A stretch of 64,000 nt of DNA from Alcaligenaceae bacterium. Lineage in GTDB: Bacteria > Pseudomonadota > Gammaproteobacteria > Burkholderiales > Burkholderiaceae_B. A program made the translations under genes and the position numbers. Location: assembly GCA_013416435.1 (NCBI GenBank), contig JACCEN010000003.1:248001-312000 (forward strand), read 5' to 3'. This document shows, piece after piece, positions 1 through 7,027 of the stretch. The notes beneath the pieces are model-generated. The model was not told the origin of the DNA, ran no database searches, and saw only the letters and a list, made by a program, of their open reading frames with translations. How positions within the stretch are numbered: position 1 is the stretch's first letter; every line of letters starts with the position of its first letter.

Positions 1-171
1 GCTGCGGTCTCCACCATCGAGGCCATTGTGCGCACGCTTTCGATATTGGAGCCATGGCAGGACTTTCAGCCCTTGTTGAAACCTTTTAGTGTGCTGGTGG
101 AACAGCAGGTTCAGGCTATGGCGCAACAGACCCGGCAACGGGGCGGGGCGGGCGCTCAAGACTCAACTTGA
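1..171 (+). CDS. DTW-domain protein (tRNA-uridine aminocarboxypropyltransferase family), C-terminal part
   Basis: An open frame enters from the window edge and gives 56 residues with the pattern STIEAIVRTLSILEP, which resembles the C-terminal helix of DTW-domain proteins (the YfiP/TapT family that makes acp3U in tRNA). Only this end is visible, so the family call is tentative. The stop codon TGA at 169-171 is the first three bases of the inserted prophage. Across the prophage, the duplicated TCAACT at 41908 continues in the same frame for five more codons (A-T-K-H-K) to a TGA at 41929-41931. The original gene was therefore five residues longer and the insertion is probably close to neutral. 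Confidence 0.6.
   Translation, partial: AAVSTIEAIVRTLSILEPWQDFQPLLKPFSVLVEQQVQAMAQQTRQRGGAGAQDST
163..168. repeat. Left target-site duplication TCAACT
   Basis: TCAACT directly precedes the prophage terminus TGAAG and is repeated directly after the right terminus at 41908-41913. The length could be 5 or 6 bp, because the outermost T may match by chance. Mu itself makes 5-bp duplications. Confidence 0.9.
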
Positions 172-279
172 AGCGCGGCGCGATATTTGCGGCTTCTTGA
201 GCGAGATATTTGAGCCACCGAGGAATTGCACCCGGTGCAAATGAATTGCAGGAACCGCACCTTGCGATCCCTGCCTTGT
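169..279. other. Prophage left end with transposase-binding-like sites
   Basis: Between the terminus and the stop codon of the first late-strand gene there is no coding sequence. GCGCGATATTTGCGG at 178-192 matches, inverted, GCGCGATAAATGCGG at the right end (41861-41875). A second related site, GCGAGATATTTGAG, lies at 201-214, 23 bp further in. The arrangement of repeated sites near the end resembles the MuA end-binding sites. A palindromic TTGCACCCGGTGCAA lies at 226-240. Confidence 0.6.
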
Positions 280-603
280 CTACATGCCGCGCTTCGCGAC
301 CTCTTTCTCGTAAGCCATCCTGCAGTGACTGTGCTCACCAGCAAACCACAGGAACCCCCAATCAATAACAGCGACGAGCACACCGTAGCGCCTTTCGTCT
401 CTGCGGCGCCAGCAACGAGCTGAGAACGTCTCGTCCTCGTCACCACCCGCCGCGACGTTCCCGAGCTGATCGTACGCCACGGCAAGCCGCCAGCCCTTCC
501 TTCCAGTGCCGGAGACCGCCGATACCGGCAGCGCGATCAACGCCCACACCGCCACAGCCAAGCACCCGAACCAGATCAGAACCCAAGCGGCAAGTCGTTT
601 CAT
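280..603 (-). CDS. Small phage membrane protein, unknown function
   Basis: This 107-aa protein has an N-terminal hydrophobic helix at about residues 5-25 and a basic, cysteine-containing C-terminal half ending near HCRMAYEKE. Short membrane proteins with a WxFG/HCRxAYE-like tail recur in proteobacterial phages, but I know no function. It is the last gene of the leftward late transcript. Its start ATG at 603-601 overlaps the stop of the upstream gene (stop at 600-602), which implies translational coupling. In Mu the equivalent terminal position holds com/mom, but nothing here resembles a DNA modification gene. Confidence 0.6.
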   Translation of the reverse strand: MKRLAAWVLIWFGCLAVAVWALIALPVSAVSGTGRKGWRLAVAYDQLGNVAAGGDEDETFSARCWRRRDERRYGVLVAVIDWGFLWFAGEHSHCRMAYEKEVAKRGM

Positions 604-1220
604 TGGGCCTCCTGTAGCGCCAGGAGCCGACCGGAGACCGCCGGAACTGCAAGCACCGCCTCGTGACCAGCCGCCTCATCCAGCTGGTCCTCAACCCATT
701 GCCGGGCCCCCATGATGTTTCCGGCGGCGGCCTTGTACAGGTTCGACTTGGCGATCACTCGAGTGGCCAGGTCAGCGATACCGATGCTTCGCGAGAGAGC
801 CAGCTGGCGCAGCAACGGCGCAGGCGCTTCCGAGTCGGCCATCAGCGCCTCCGCCTCCTTGAGCTGCTGATCCCACGTGAGAACCTCCCGCTCCGGGTAC
901 GCCCGATCCAGCTCCGCCAGTAACTCGTCCGCCTCGGCATTGGCCAGCGCCAGACGCTCAGCCTTCGCCGCCGCCGCGAGCGCGCCATCGTCGGCAGGCA
1001 GCTCCACCTGGCCGAGCACGGCCGCATCCGACGATGCGCATGCCGGTATGCCGGCGGGCTGGCCGGCCTCGCGCACATCGACAAAGAACCCCGAAGCGAT
1101 GTAGTCAGTTGGCACAACCCAAACGGTGACCGTAGCCGGCAGGGCCAGGCGCGGCAACTCCTGAATGCTCGCGCCGTTCACGAGCAGAAAGCCATCGGCA
1201 ATTGAAATTGAAGTCATCAT
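600..1220 (-). CDS. Putative tail-fibre assembly-type protein
   Basis: This 206-aa protein has a small beta-rich N-terminal part (about residues 1-65) and a helical, alanine-rich C-terminal half with an APAPLLRQLALSRSI segment followed by a NIMGARQWVEDQL helix. Similar helical tails occur in proteins encoded just after tail fibres in P2/Mu-like phages and are often annotated as fibre assembly proteins. It follows the reverse transcriptase with a 4-bp overlap (1217-1220), so the diversifying cassette is embedded in the fibre operon. The role is inferred from position and composition. Confidence 0.5.
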   Translation of the reverse strand: MMTSISIADGFLLVNGASIQELPRLALPATVTVWVVPTDYIASGFFVDVREAGQPAGIPACASSDAAVLGQVELPADDGALAAAAKAERLALANAEADELLAELDRAYPEREVLTWDQQLKEAEALMADSEAPAPLLRQLALSRSIGIADLATRVIAKSNLYKAAAGNIMGARQWVEDQLDEAAGHEAVLAVPAVSGRLLALQEAQ

Positions 1221-2260
1221 GCACCCCTTGTCAGAACAAAATCGGAAAGCACCCCTTCCACCGTGCGGCGCGCCTGGCAGTGCTTTGTATAGGCAAGAAA
1301 GCTATTCACTCGCGGCTGAACGAAATCCAGACCGATCTCGCCCCGCTCGTATTGGGCGGCCAAGCGCTTGAACGTCGCATGCGCCTTCCGGATATTCCGC
1401 TTGCGGGGCAGCATATGCGTGGGCCAGACCCGATAGCCGGCGAAGTCGACGCCGCGCGACGCGGGAAAATAGGCCGACTTCGGATTGAGCCGAAGGCCCA
1501 GCCGCGCCAGCTCATCCTCAGCCGCCGTAAGGATCGCCCGGGCACCGCCCTTCGACGGCGCGATGATCACAAAATCATCCATATAGCGCACATACATCCC
1601 GCAGCCCGCATCGTCGGTCATCGCATGATCGAACTGATCCATCACGATGTTGCCGTCAAGCTGGCTCGTGAGGGCGCCCACCGGCACGCCGATGCCGCCC
1701 TCGTGACCATAGCCCTGGGTGATGCGCCACCACAGGCTGAGCGTACGCGAGCACGAGATCGTCGAGGAGATCGCCTTGAACAGGACGCTATGCGAAATGC
1801 TTGCGAAATACTTCGAGACGTCGCCCTTCACGATATAGGGGTTCGACCACCGCGCCGCCGCCTCACGCAGCATCCGCTGAACCGCCCACACGGCCCGCTG
1901 CGAGCCCTTTCCAGTGCGGCAGGCATAACTATGCGCGATGAACTTGCGATCGAAGTACGGCTCCACCACGCGCACCAAAGCATGATGAACAATGCGATCA
2001 GCGAACGGAGGCGCCTGGATGTCCCTCCACTTGGGCTCAAAGACCCGGAACTCACGAGCAACGCCTGGGCGCCAGGAGCCCCAGATAAGGTGTTCGTGAA
2101 TGTTGATTAGGTTCTCCTCGAGATTTGCCGAGAATTTCGCCACCTCCATGCGATACCGCTTGCCCCTGCGGGCTGCAAGATACGACTGCCAGATATTGTC
2201 GAAATCGATGACCTGGCCATACAAATTACCTACCGTTTTTGCCACTGCTTTACCACTCAT
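1217..2260 (-). CDS. brt: Reverse transcriptase of a diversity-generating retroelement
   Basis: This 347-aa enzyme is predicted to make the mutagenised cDNA of the template repeat. Motif A is KGDVSKYFASI (residues 145-155, catalytic D147). The class-specific segment PVGALTSQLDGNI (about 193-205) carries the SQ typical of retroelement and DGR enzymes. The catalytic box is YMDD (226-229). The ATG at 2260 is preceded by AGGATTAAGG. An open frame extends further upstream to 2572, but that part reads through the template repeat out of frame and is not credible protein. The order fibre-VR, avd, TR, RT matches Bordetella phage BPP-1. The symbol is by analogy with BPP-1. Confidence 0.93.
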   Translation of the reverse strand: MSGKAVAKTVGNLYGQVIDFDNIWQSYLAARRGKRYRMEVAKFSANLEENLINIHEHLIWGSWRPGVAREFRVFEPKWRDIQAPPFADRIVHHALVRVVEPYFDRKFIAHSYACRTGKGSQRAVWAVQRMLREAAARWSNPYIVKGDVSKYFASISHSVLFKAISSTISCSRTLSLWWRITQGYGHEGGIGVPVGALTSQLDGNIVMDQFDHAMTDDAGCGMYVRYMDDFVIIAPSKGGARAILTAAEDELARLGLRLNPKSAYFPASRGVDFAGYRVWPTHMLPRKRNIRKAHATFKRLAAQYERGEIGLDFVQPRVNSFLAYTKHCQARRTVEGVLSDFVLTRGA

Positions 2261-2568
2261 CCTTAATCCTGCCGGCCACGTTTCTGGCCATGCGCCGGGA
2301 CTTGCCGCCGGCAGGTCTATATCTTCGTCGCGCTCCGATGAGCGCGTCTGGACAGCCACCCCGAAGGAAAGGCACTGTCCGGCAGCCCTTGAGCTGCACG
2401 GCTTCTGGCCCTGGTTTCGTTCGCCAGACGAGCGCCGATGTTGCTGTTCGCGTTCGAGGCCGCGTTGTTGCAGTTGACGTTCCACAGGCCGGCATTGGCC
2501 GCGTTGCTCCAATTGCCGCCCACGATCGGGAAATACTCGCGTTATCAGGCGGCTGCCCATATTCATAT
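2261..2568 (-). ncRNA. Template-repeat RNA with downstream spacer (DGR template)
   Basis: The 308 bases between avd and the reverse transcriptase hold no credible gene. They contain the template repeat (2420-2540) followed in transcription order by a 159-nt spacer up to the reverse transcriptase start. In BPP-1 a spacer of about 140 nt in the same place is required for template-primed cDNA synthesis by RT-Avd. The spacer can form a 7-bp stem, CGCGCTC/GAGCGCG, with a 4-nt loop at 2329-2346. The ends of any processed RNA cannot be told from sequence. Confidence 0.65.
2420..2540 (-). repeat. DGR template repeat (TR)
   Basis: This 121-bp segment matches 2961-3081 at 111 of 121 positions. Read on the minus strand in the fibre frame, it would encode a motif rich in AAC codons (GGNWSNAANAGLWNVNC, then NNAASNANSNIGARLA). 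Those asparagine codons are the ones that differ in the variable copy. The last 21 bases (2420-2440) are identical in both copies and are the expected priming (IMH-type) end. Homology stops sharply at 2540/3081. Confidence 0.93.
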
Positions 2569-2952
2569 TCACGCCTGCGCTCGAATCCAGCCGCCTACCA
2601 TGCGGCCGACGTCATTGACATGGCGCGCCCATACTGCGTAGCGCTTCGGGGTGATATGGCCAGCCCGCAAGCTTTTCCTCAGCCACCCCCGCAGCACTTC
2701 GACCTCGACGTCCAAATCCTGCAGCGTGGTTCGCTTGTGGTAGCGCTTCCAGGCCACCACTACGAGCCGCTGAATCATCGACACCGATCGCCGAATATCT
2801 GCGGCGAGAAGGTGGCGCTCATACCGAGGGAACTGAAGCAGCACGGTATCCGTGTAGTGCTCCAGCTCCTCGAGCTTCGCCTGCAGCTCCAGGTAGGGCG
2901 CCGGGACAGACGGGCTACCGCCCGTCTGAACGTGACTCGTCTCGCTTGACAC
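2569..2952 (-). CDS. avd: Accessory variability determinant (Avd), DGR cofactor
   Basis: This 127-residue protein is close to the usual Avd length of about 128. It has the expected all-helical pattern: LEELEHYTDTVLLQF, IRRSVSMIQRLVVVAWKRYHK, EVEVLRGWLRKSLRAG and VNDVGRMVGGWIRAQA. The ending VGRMVGGWI is typical of Avd. Avd forms a pentameric four-helix-bundle barrel that binds RT and RNA. I place the start at GTG 2952, two bases after the fibre stop codon; no ATG is available until well inside the helices. The first about 20 codons also encode a perfect DNA palindrome (2907-2928). Confidence 0.85.
   Translation of the reverse strand: MSSETSHVQTGGSPSVPAPYLELQAKLEELEHYTDTVLLQFPRYERHLLAADIRRSVSMIQRLVVVAWKRYHKRTTLQDLDVEVEVLRGWLRKSLRAGHITPKRYAVWARHVNDVGRMVGGWIRAQA
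2907..2928 (-). other. DGR hairpin/cruciform downstream of the variable repeat
   Basis: On the minus strand this reads CAGACGGGC-GGTA-GCCCGTCTG, a perfect 9-bp stem with a 4-base loop. It starts 32 bases past the 3' end of the variable repeat. DGR targets are known to carry such a stem-loop with a GRNA loop just after VR that promotes homing, and GGTA fits GRNA. No matching hairpin follows the template repeat at the same distance, as expected if it marks the recipient copy. Confidence 0.75.
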
Positions 2953-2953
2953 G

Positions 2954-5521
2954 TCACACCTTCGCCAGACGAGCGCCGATGCTGCTGTTCGCGTACGAGG
3001 CCGCGTAGCTGCAGTTGACGTTCCACAGGCCGGCATCGGCCGCGTAGCTCGAATTGCCGCCCGCGAGCGGGAAACACTCGCTGTCTTCACTGAACCACTG
3101 GTAGTCAGGCGCTGTCGCGTTGCTGTTGCTGGTCGGTCCTGTGTCGCCGATGAACACGTCCGCGAAGTCGTAATTGGCTGCGGAATGATCCATGAAGGTG
3201 GTGGGGTAGATCGTGCCAGCGGCTGCTGTGCGCCGCTTGCCCGTGTTCACGAAGGCCTTGTTGCCCTGGCGATCCCACAGGTGGATAGAGCCACCGGAAG
3301 TCTTCAGCCCATCCACCCACTGCCACACGTTGCCCCACAGACCCACGATGCCGCGATAGGAGGCCTGCGCCACATCGCTGGCGTCGACGTTCGCGGCGCT
3401 GGACTGGCTGACGCGCCCCTGGCCGGTCTTCGCCTGGGAATCCATGGTTGCATGCTCGACCAGGTACAGCCATTGGATGACGCCCCACTGGTACGCGCTC
3501 CACAGCATGAAACCACTAACCCCGGACACGTTGCGCGCAGCGGCGTCCGCGATGAACTGCGTCAGCGAACGACTGACAGCAGGCAGGACTCCCGGCTTGG
3601 ACGCAAGCTTGCTTCCTTCCATCGACGCCTGGTACTTGCCGACATACACCTGATCCACGACGGCGCCGTCGGACATGAAGGCGGGATGAAGCTCATAGCC
3701 GGCAATCGGCTGATCGGAGATCCACCAGGCCTCTTTGCCGTTGTTGGAGCCGCCGCTGATGAGACCGCGCCGTGTGTAGAACTTCGGAATCTTCACCATC
3801 GCCTGGCCGTCGATCGTGACCTCTTGCATGCCGCCCCAGACCGGATGCGAATTGAAATAGGCTGCGCCAGGCGCTGCAACAGTGTTGCCGTCGTCGTCGA
3901 TATAGGCCCAGGCGCCGCCATTGCCGCCGGCCGTGATGAGCGCGACGCCGGCCACGTTCGCAAACGCCGCCTTGGTCGTGAACTTCACCTCGGCCGACCA
4001 CTCCGACCAGCCCCGGGCGGCGCCCTTGTGACGAGCCCGCACGTAATAGGTCGACTCGGCCGCAGCCAGGATTCCAGCCGGCACGACAACAGACAACAGG
4101 TTCGAGGTGTCTTCCCCAGAATCCCATGCCGGGCTGGCCCACGCGCCGCTGGCCGGGCGCACCTGGTACTGCGTCGCGGCGTGGGTATCGGCCCCGCCGA
4201 TTGTCTGGAAAGCGCCGGTCTGGATCGTCGGCGTCTCAGCCACGTCGATCGCATTCGCGACCGGCGAGACAACGGAAGGGGCCGTGACGTAGATGAATGC
4301 TGTATCGGTCTGCCAGCTGGCGGCCGCACTCCAGTCCGACCACAGGCCAGACGAGTCTTTCACGCGGGCCCGCACGTAGTACGTGGCGCTTGGCTGCAGC
4401 ACGGAGGCGGGCACCTGATAGGAAAGGCCGGCCGGGCGTTCGCCCGAGTCGTGGTGCAGCGAGGCGAACGTCGCGGCGGCGGCAATCTGGAACTGCACCC
4501 CACCCTGCGGGGTGTTACCAGGGCTGGCATAGCCGGCAATGGCCAGCGTGGGCCGCTCGGTGACGCCAGTGGCGCCATCGGCCGGCGCAACAAGGGCCGG
4601 CGCATCGGGGCGCATGGCCGGATTGACGAACCCGCCCAGCCCGGTCGCCGCGGACAGGGCGATGATGTGACGAATGACCGCAGCCTCGCCTGCAATATCA
4701 ATGCGCAGGCTGCCATCGCCGCGCATCGGCAGCACATACTCGTAATCGGCGAACCCTGCCGGGATATCACCGCCCTGGCGGCGGGTCGACCAGACGCGCT
4801 CCGTCCATGTCGGATGATAGGTGTCACGGAAATACAGACGCACGTCGGCAGCACTGAGGCTGCGGCGGATGACGACCGCGCCGCCCTCGGCGTCGGTGCC
4901 GATATTGACCGGCTTCGATAGCCAGATGTCGCCGACCGCGCCCTCGGCGTACGCCGCGCCCACTTGCGTCAGCGAGCAGCGCGTAAGCACGCCGCCTGCC
5001 GTGAATCCACGGGTCAGGTTGTTGGCCAGGCGGATTCGATTCTCGGACAGGATGGCCGTGCATTGCACCAGCTCCACAACGCGAGCGGTGCCTGCTTCTG
5101 ACGCCACATCCTGGGCGAGCACATAGTATTCACCGACCCGCAGCTCGGCCGTGCTCTGCACGTCGATCGAGTCGTCGCCCGCCACGCCCTCAATGATCGG
5201 CGTGTCCACAGCATCGATCAGGGTGAAGCCGGGCGCCCACAGCTCATGCGCGATGCGGTTGTCCCGATACAGCCAATCCAGCTTGACGGCACGCTGTACG
5301 GAGGTGGAGCTGGTCTGCTCGATATCGCCCACGCGGCCGGCCAGCTGCTCGATCTGCGCGACGGCTGCAAGGTTCTGCTCCTCGAGAGTGACGTCATTGT
5401 CGAGCAGGGCCTGGTGGACCGGGTTGAATGAATCGGGGTGGGCCACCGTGGCGGCCGTGAACTTGGTCAGCGACCGATTGAGCCCGTCACGACCCTCGCT
5501 GGGGTGCAGTTTGTCTACCAT
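2954..5521 (-). CDS. Tail fibre / receptor-binding protein with diversified C-type-lectin-like end
   Basis: This 855-aa virion protein should determine host-receptor binding. Residues about 1-300 form a baseplate-attachment and shaft part. Two tandem Ig/Fn3-like modules follow (from about residue 305 and about 410), each with a TYYVRAR...GxWSxWS pattern. From about residue 520 on is a formylglycine-enzyme/C-type-lectin-like domain (WGGM, KIPKFYTRRG, GIVGLWGNVWQWVDG). It ends GLWNVNCSYAASYANSSIG, the variable repeat. This is the role Mtd plays in BPP-1, although the rest of the protein is unlike Mtd as I know it. The stop codon is two bases upstream of avd. Confidence 0.9.
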   Translation of the reverse strand: MVDKLHPSEGRDGLNRSLTKFTAATVAHPDSFNPVHQALLDNDVTLEEQNLAAVAQIEQLAGRVGDIEQTSSTSVQRAVKLDWLYRDNRIAHELWAPGFTLIDAVDTPIIEGVAGDDSIDVQSTAELRVGEYYVLAQDVASEAGTARVVELVQCTAILSENRIRLANNLTRGFTAGGVLTRCSLTQVGAAYAEGAVGDIWLSKPVNIGTDAEGGAVVIRRSLSAADVRLYFRDTYHPTWTERVWSTRRQGGDIPAGFADYEYVLPMRGDGSLRIDIAGEAAVIRHIIALSAATGLGGFVNPAMRPDAPALVAPADGATGVTERPTLAIAGYASPGNTPQGGVQFQIAAAATFASLHHDSGERPAGLSYQVPASVLQPSATYYVRARVKDSSGLWSDWSAAASWQTDTAFIYVTAPSVVSPVANAIDVAETPTIQTGAFQTIGGADTHAATQYQVRPASGAWASPAWDSGEDTSNLLSVVVPAGILAAAESTYYVRARHKGAARGWSEWSAEVKFTTKAAFANVAGVALITAGGNGGAWAYIDDDGNTVAAPGAAYFNSHPVWGGMQEVTIDGQAMVKIPKFYTRRGLISGGSNNGKEAWWISDQPIAGYELHPAFMSDGAVVDQVYVGKYQASMEGSKLASKPGVLPAVSRSLTQFIADAAARNVSGVSGFMLWSAYQWGVIQWLYLVEHATMDSQAKTGQGRVSQSSAANVDASDVAQASYRGIVGLWGNVWQWVDGLKTSGGSIHLWDRQGNKAFVNTGKRRTAAAGTIYPTTFMDHSAANYDFADVFIGDTGPTSNSNATAPDYQWFSEDSECFPLAGGNSSYAADAGLWNVNCSYAASYANSSIGARLAKV
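2961..3081 (-). repeat. DGR variable repeat (VR) at the 3' end of the tail-fibre gene
   Basis: VR covers fibre residues 814-854, just before the stop at 2954. Compared with TR in coding orientation, changes are TAT>TGT, ATC>CTC, GTG>GCG, TGG>TCG, AAC>TAC, AAT>GAT, AAC>AGC, AAC>TAC, AAC>TAC and AAC>AGC. Eight of ten hit a template adenine, giving every possible replacement class. The two exceptions are T>C and G>C in the upstream third. Confidence 0.93.
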
Positions 5522-5537
5522 GTGTAACTCCTAAGTT

Positions 5538-5903
5538 TCAGTATTCAAAAACAAGCTCGACCTCGAACTCGGTCTCCGGCTCAAGCTCTTTCCGTGCAAC
5601 GACGCGACGCGCCATCAACGTCTCGTCGTCCGCAATGACAGCGACCTCGAGCAGCGGCCGCCCGGCGGCCAGCACGCCGGTCAGCGTGCCGCGAACGATC
5701 AGGCGGGGGCCGTCGGTGGCGCATTGCGCCTCGACCCTGGCGAACTCGCTCTCCAGGGCGACATCTGTGTCGGGCGAATAAGGGCGATTGCCCTCGCCGA
5801 ATGCGACCCATGCCGCCACCGGCTGAGGGACCAGGCCGGCAACAGCCAGCGCCACGGCCGATCTGTAGGCGACCGTGGCCGCCACTGTGTTTGTGGACAT
5901 CAA
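5538..5903 (-). CDS. Tail-collar/fibre-connector-like protein
   Basis: This 121-aa protein has an N-terminal segment AVALAVAGLVPQPVAAWVAFGEGN followed by YSPDTDVALESEFARVEA and a beta-rich end. This pattern resembles the N-terminal attachment domain of P2/Mu-type fibres (tail-collar family), which holds a fibre to the baseplate. Here it stands alone, between tail protein I and the fibre. It is likely a connector, inferred from position and pattern. Confidence 0.5.
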   Translation of the reverse strand: MMSTNTVAATVAYRSAVALAVAGLVPQPVAAWVAFGEGNRPYSPDTDVALESEFARVEAQCATDGPRLIVRGTLTGVLAAGRPLLEVAVIADDETLMARRVVARKELEPETEFEVELVFEY

Positions 5904-7027
5904 AGAACCTCCCTATAAGCAACGCCGCCGCGTCGCAGCGTACCGACGGCTGAACACCAAATGCCGGCCTGGCCAGGCACCAGGCCCAATGTCCAGGTGC
6001 CATCAAGCCGGCGCACACCCAGCGTCTCGAACGTTGGGTAATCCAGCGCGATGGAGCCGTCGAGCGACCAGGAGCCGTCGAGCTTCTGACCATCAAGGCG
6101 CCACGATCCATCAAGAGGCATGGCGGGCAGCAGCACCCGGGGCGCAAGAACGCGATCGCCGCCGGCGGCAGAAATAGAAAACCGGGCATGCTGCCTGGTT
6201 GATATCGTGGCGAAGCCGGAATCCAGGGCCGGCCCGACGGGCCGTTGACCCGACAGCGCAAGGGCGCCATCCAATTGCCAGGCGCCATCCAGCACGAGCG
6301 GCTCGTAGTCGCCCGAAAGCGACCAGCACCCATCCAGCGTGCGCCAGCGATGGACCGGGGCCCGTTGGCAGTTATCGAAGCGGATGCGGCCGCGCTGGCG
6401 CACACTCACCAGGCGAATGGGCGCATCGAACTCGAGCATCAGGCTGGTGATGATCGCCCGCAGCCGGCTGCGAGCCGGCGCGTACGTCGCGGCGATGCGG
6501 GAAATCGCCCGCTGCTGCTCGCGCGTCCAGGCGCCTTCGACACTCACGCGGATCGCGTAATCCACCCACGACGACAGCTGCATGATGCGGAAATCACTGC
6601 TCAGCGCCTCGGGCGGTGCGAACGTCTGCGAGCCATCCAGCGACCAGGTGCCGTCCAGAAACAGCCCGCCGGCGACGCGCCACTCCGTGATGTAGTCGTC
6701 ATATTCGATGATATGCACAACCGGATAGCCGATTTCCCCCAGGGCACGCTTGATCGCCCACGGCGTGCCCTTGTAGCGATGCAGCTCGATCGAGGACTTG
6801 ATCACGCGCCGCTGCATCTCTGGCGTGACCGCCATCGGCCACGACAGCTCGTCGGTCATTGACAGCTGATCGGCCAGGTGCGGCAACACCGCGTCGGGCG
6901 CGATGTCGATCAGGTAGACCAGTATCTTCTCGAGGTCGAGTTCGCCGTATAGATCCCAGACGATGTCGGTGAGCGCGGCAAACCGCTCGTCACCGGCCAG
7001 CGCGGGCGGCAGCGCGGGCCTATCCAT
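5900..7027 (-). CDS. Tail protein I (baseplate component) with repeated LDGxW modules
   Basis: The N-terminal two thirds match the P2 gpI/phage tail protein I family (LADQLSMTDELSWPMAVTPEMQR, then HRYKGTPWAIKRALG), a baseplate wedge protein. A second part is unusual: LDGxWxLxG units recur near residues 128, 225, 240, 315 and 324 and once more near the end, making the protein about 375 aa, much longer than P2 gpI (about 176 aa). I chose ATG 7027, preceded by GGGGG; ATG 7042 is possible. It overlaps the upstream baseplate J gene by a few bases and the downstream gene by 4. Confidence 0.8.
   Translation of the reverse strand: MDRPALPPALAGDERFAALTDIVWDLYGELDLEKILVYLIDIAPDAVLPHLADQLSMTDELSWPMAVTPEMQRRVIKSSIELHRYKGTPWAIKRALGEIGYPVVHIIEYDDYITEWRVAGGLFLDGTWSLDGSQTFAPPEALSSDFRIMQLSSWVDYAIRVSVEGAWTREQQRAISRIAATYAPARSRLRAIITSLMLEFDAPIRLVSVRQRGRIRFDNCQRAPVHRWRTLDGCWSLSGDYEPLVLDGAWQLDGALALSGQRPVGPALDSGFATISTRQHARFSISAAGGDRVLAPRVLLPAMPLDGSWRLDGQKLDGSWSLDGSIALDYPTFETLGVRRLDGTWTLGLVPGQAGIWCSAVGTLRRGGVAYREVL

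Noticed and set aside
280-1220. com/mom-type DNA modification genes at the phage end
   Set aside because: Neither protein there has a Com zinc motif or Mom-like sequence.
2261-2572. N-terminal extension of the reverse transcriptase through the template repeat
   Set aside because: The extra residues are the TR read out of frame (Arg/Gln-rich). A ribosome site precedes ATG 2260.
2953-3090. N-terminal extension of Avd into the variable repeat
   Set aside because: It reads VR out of frame. GTG 2952 gives the normal Avd length.
3185-4921. 578-codon + frame opposite the tail fibre
   Set aside because: It is a shadow of the fibre gene, with no domain pattern and strong compositional bias.
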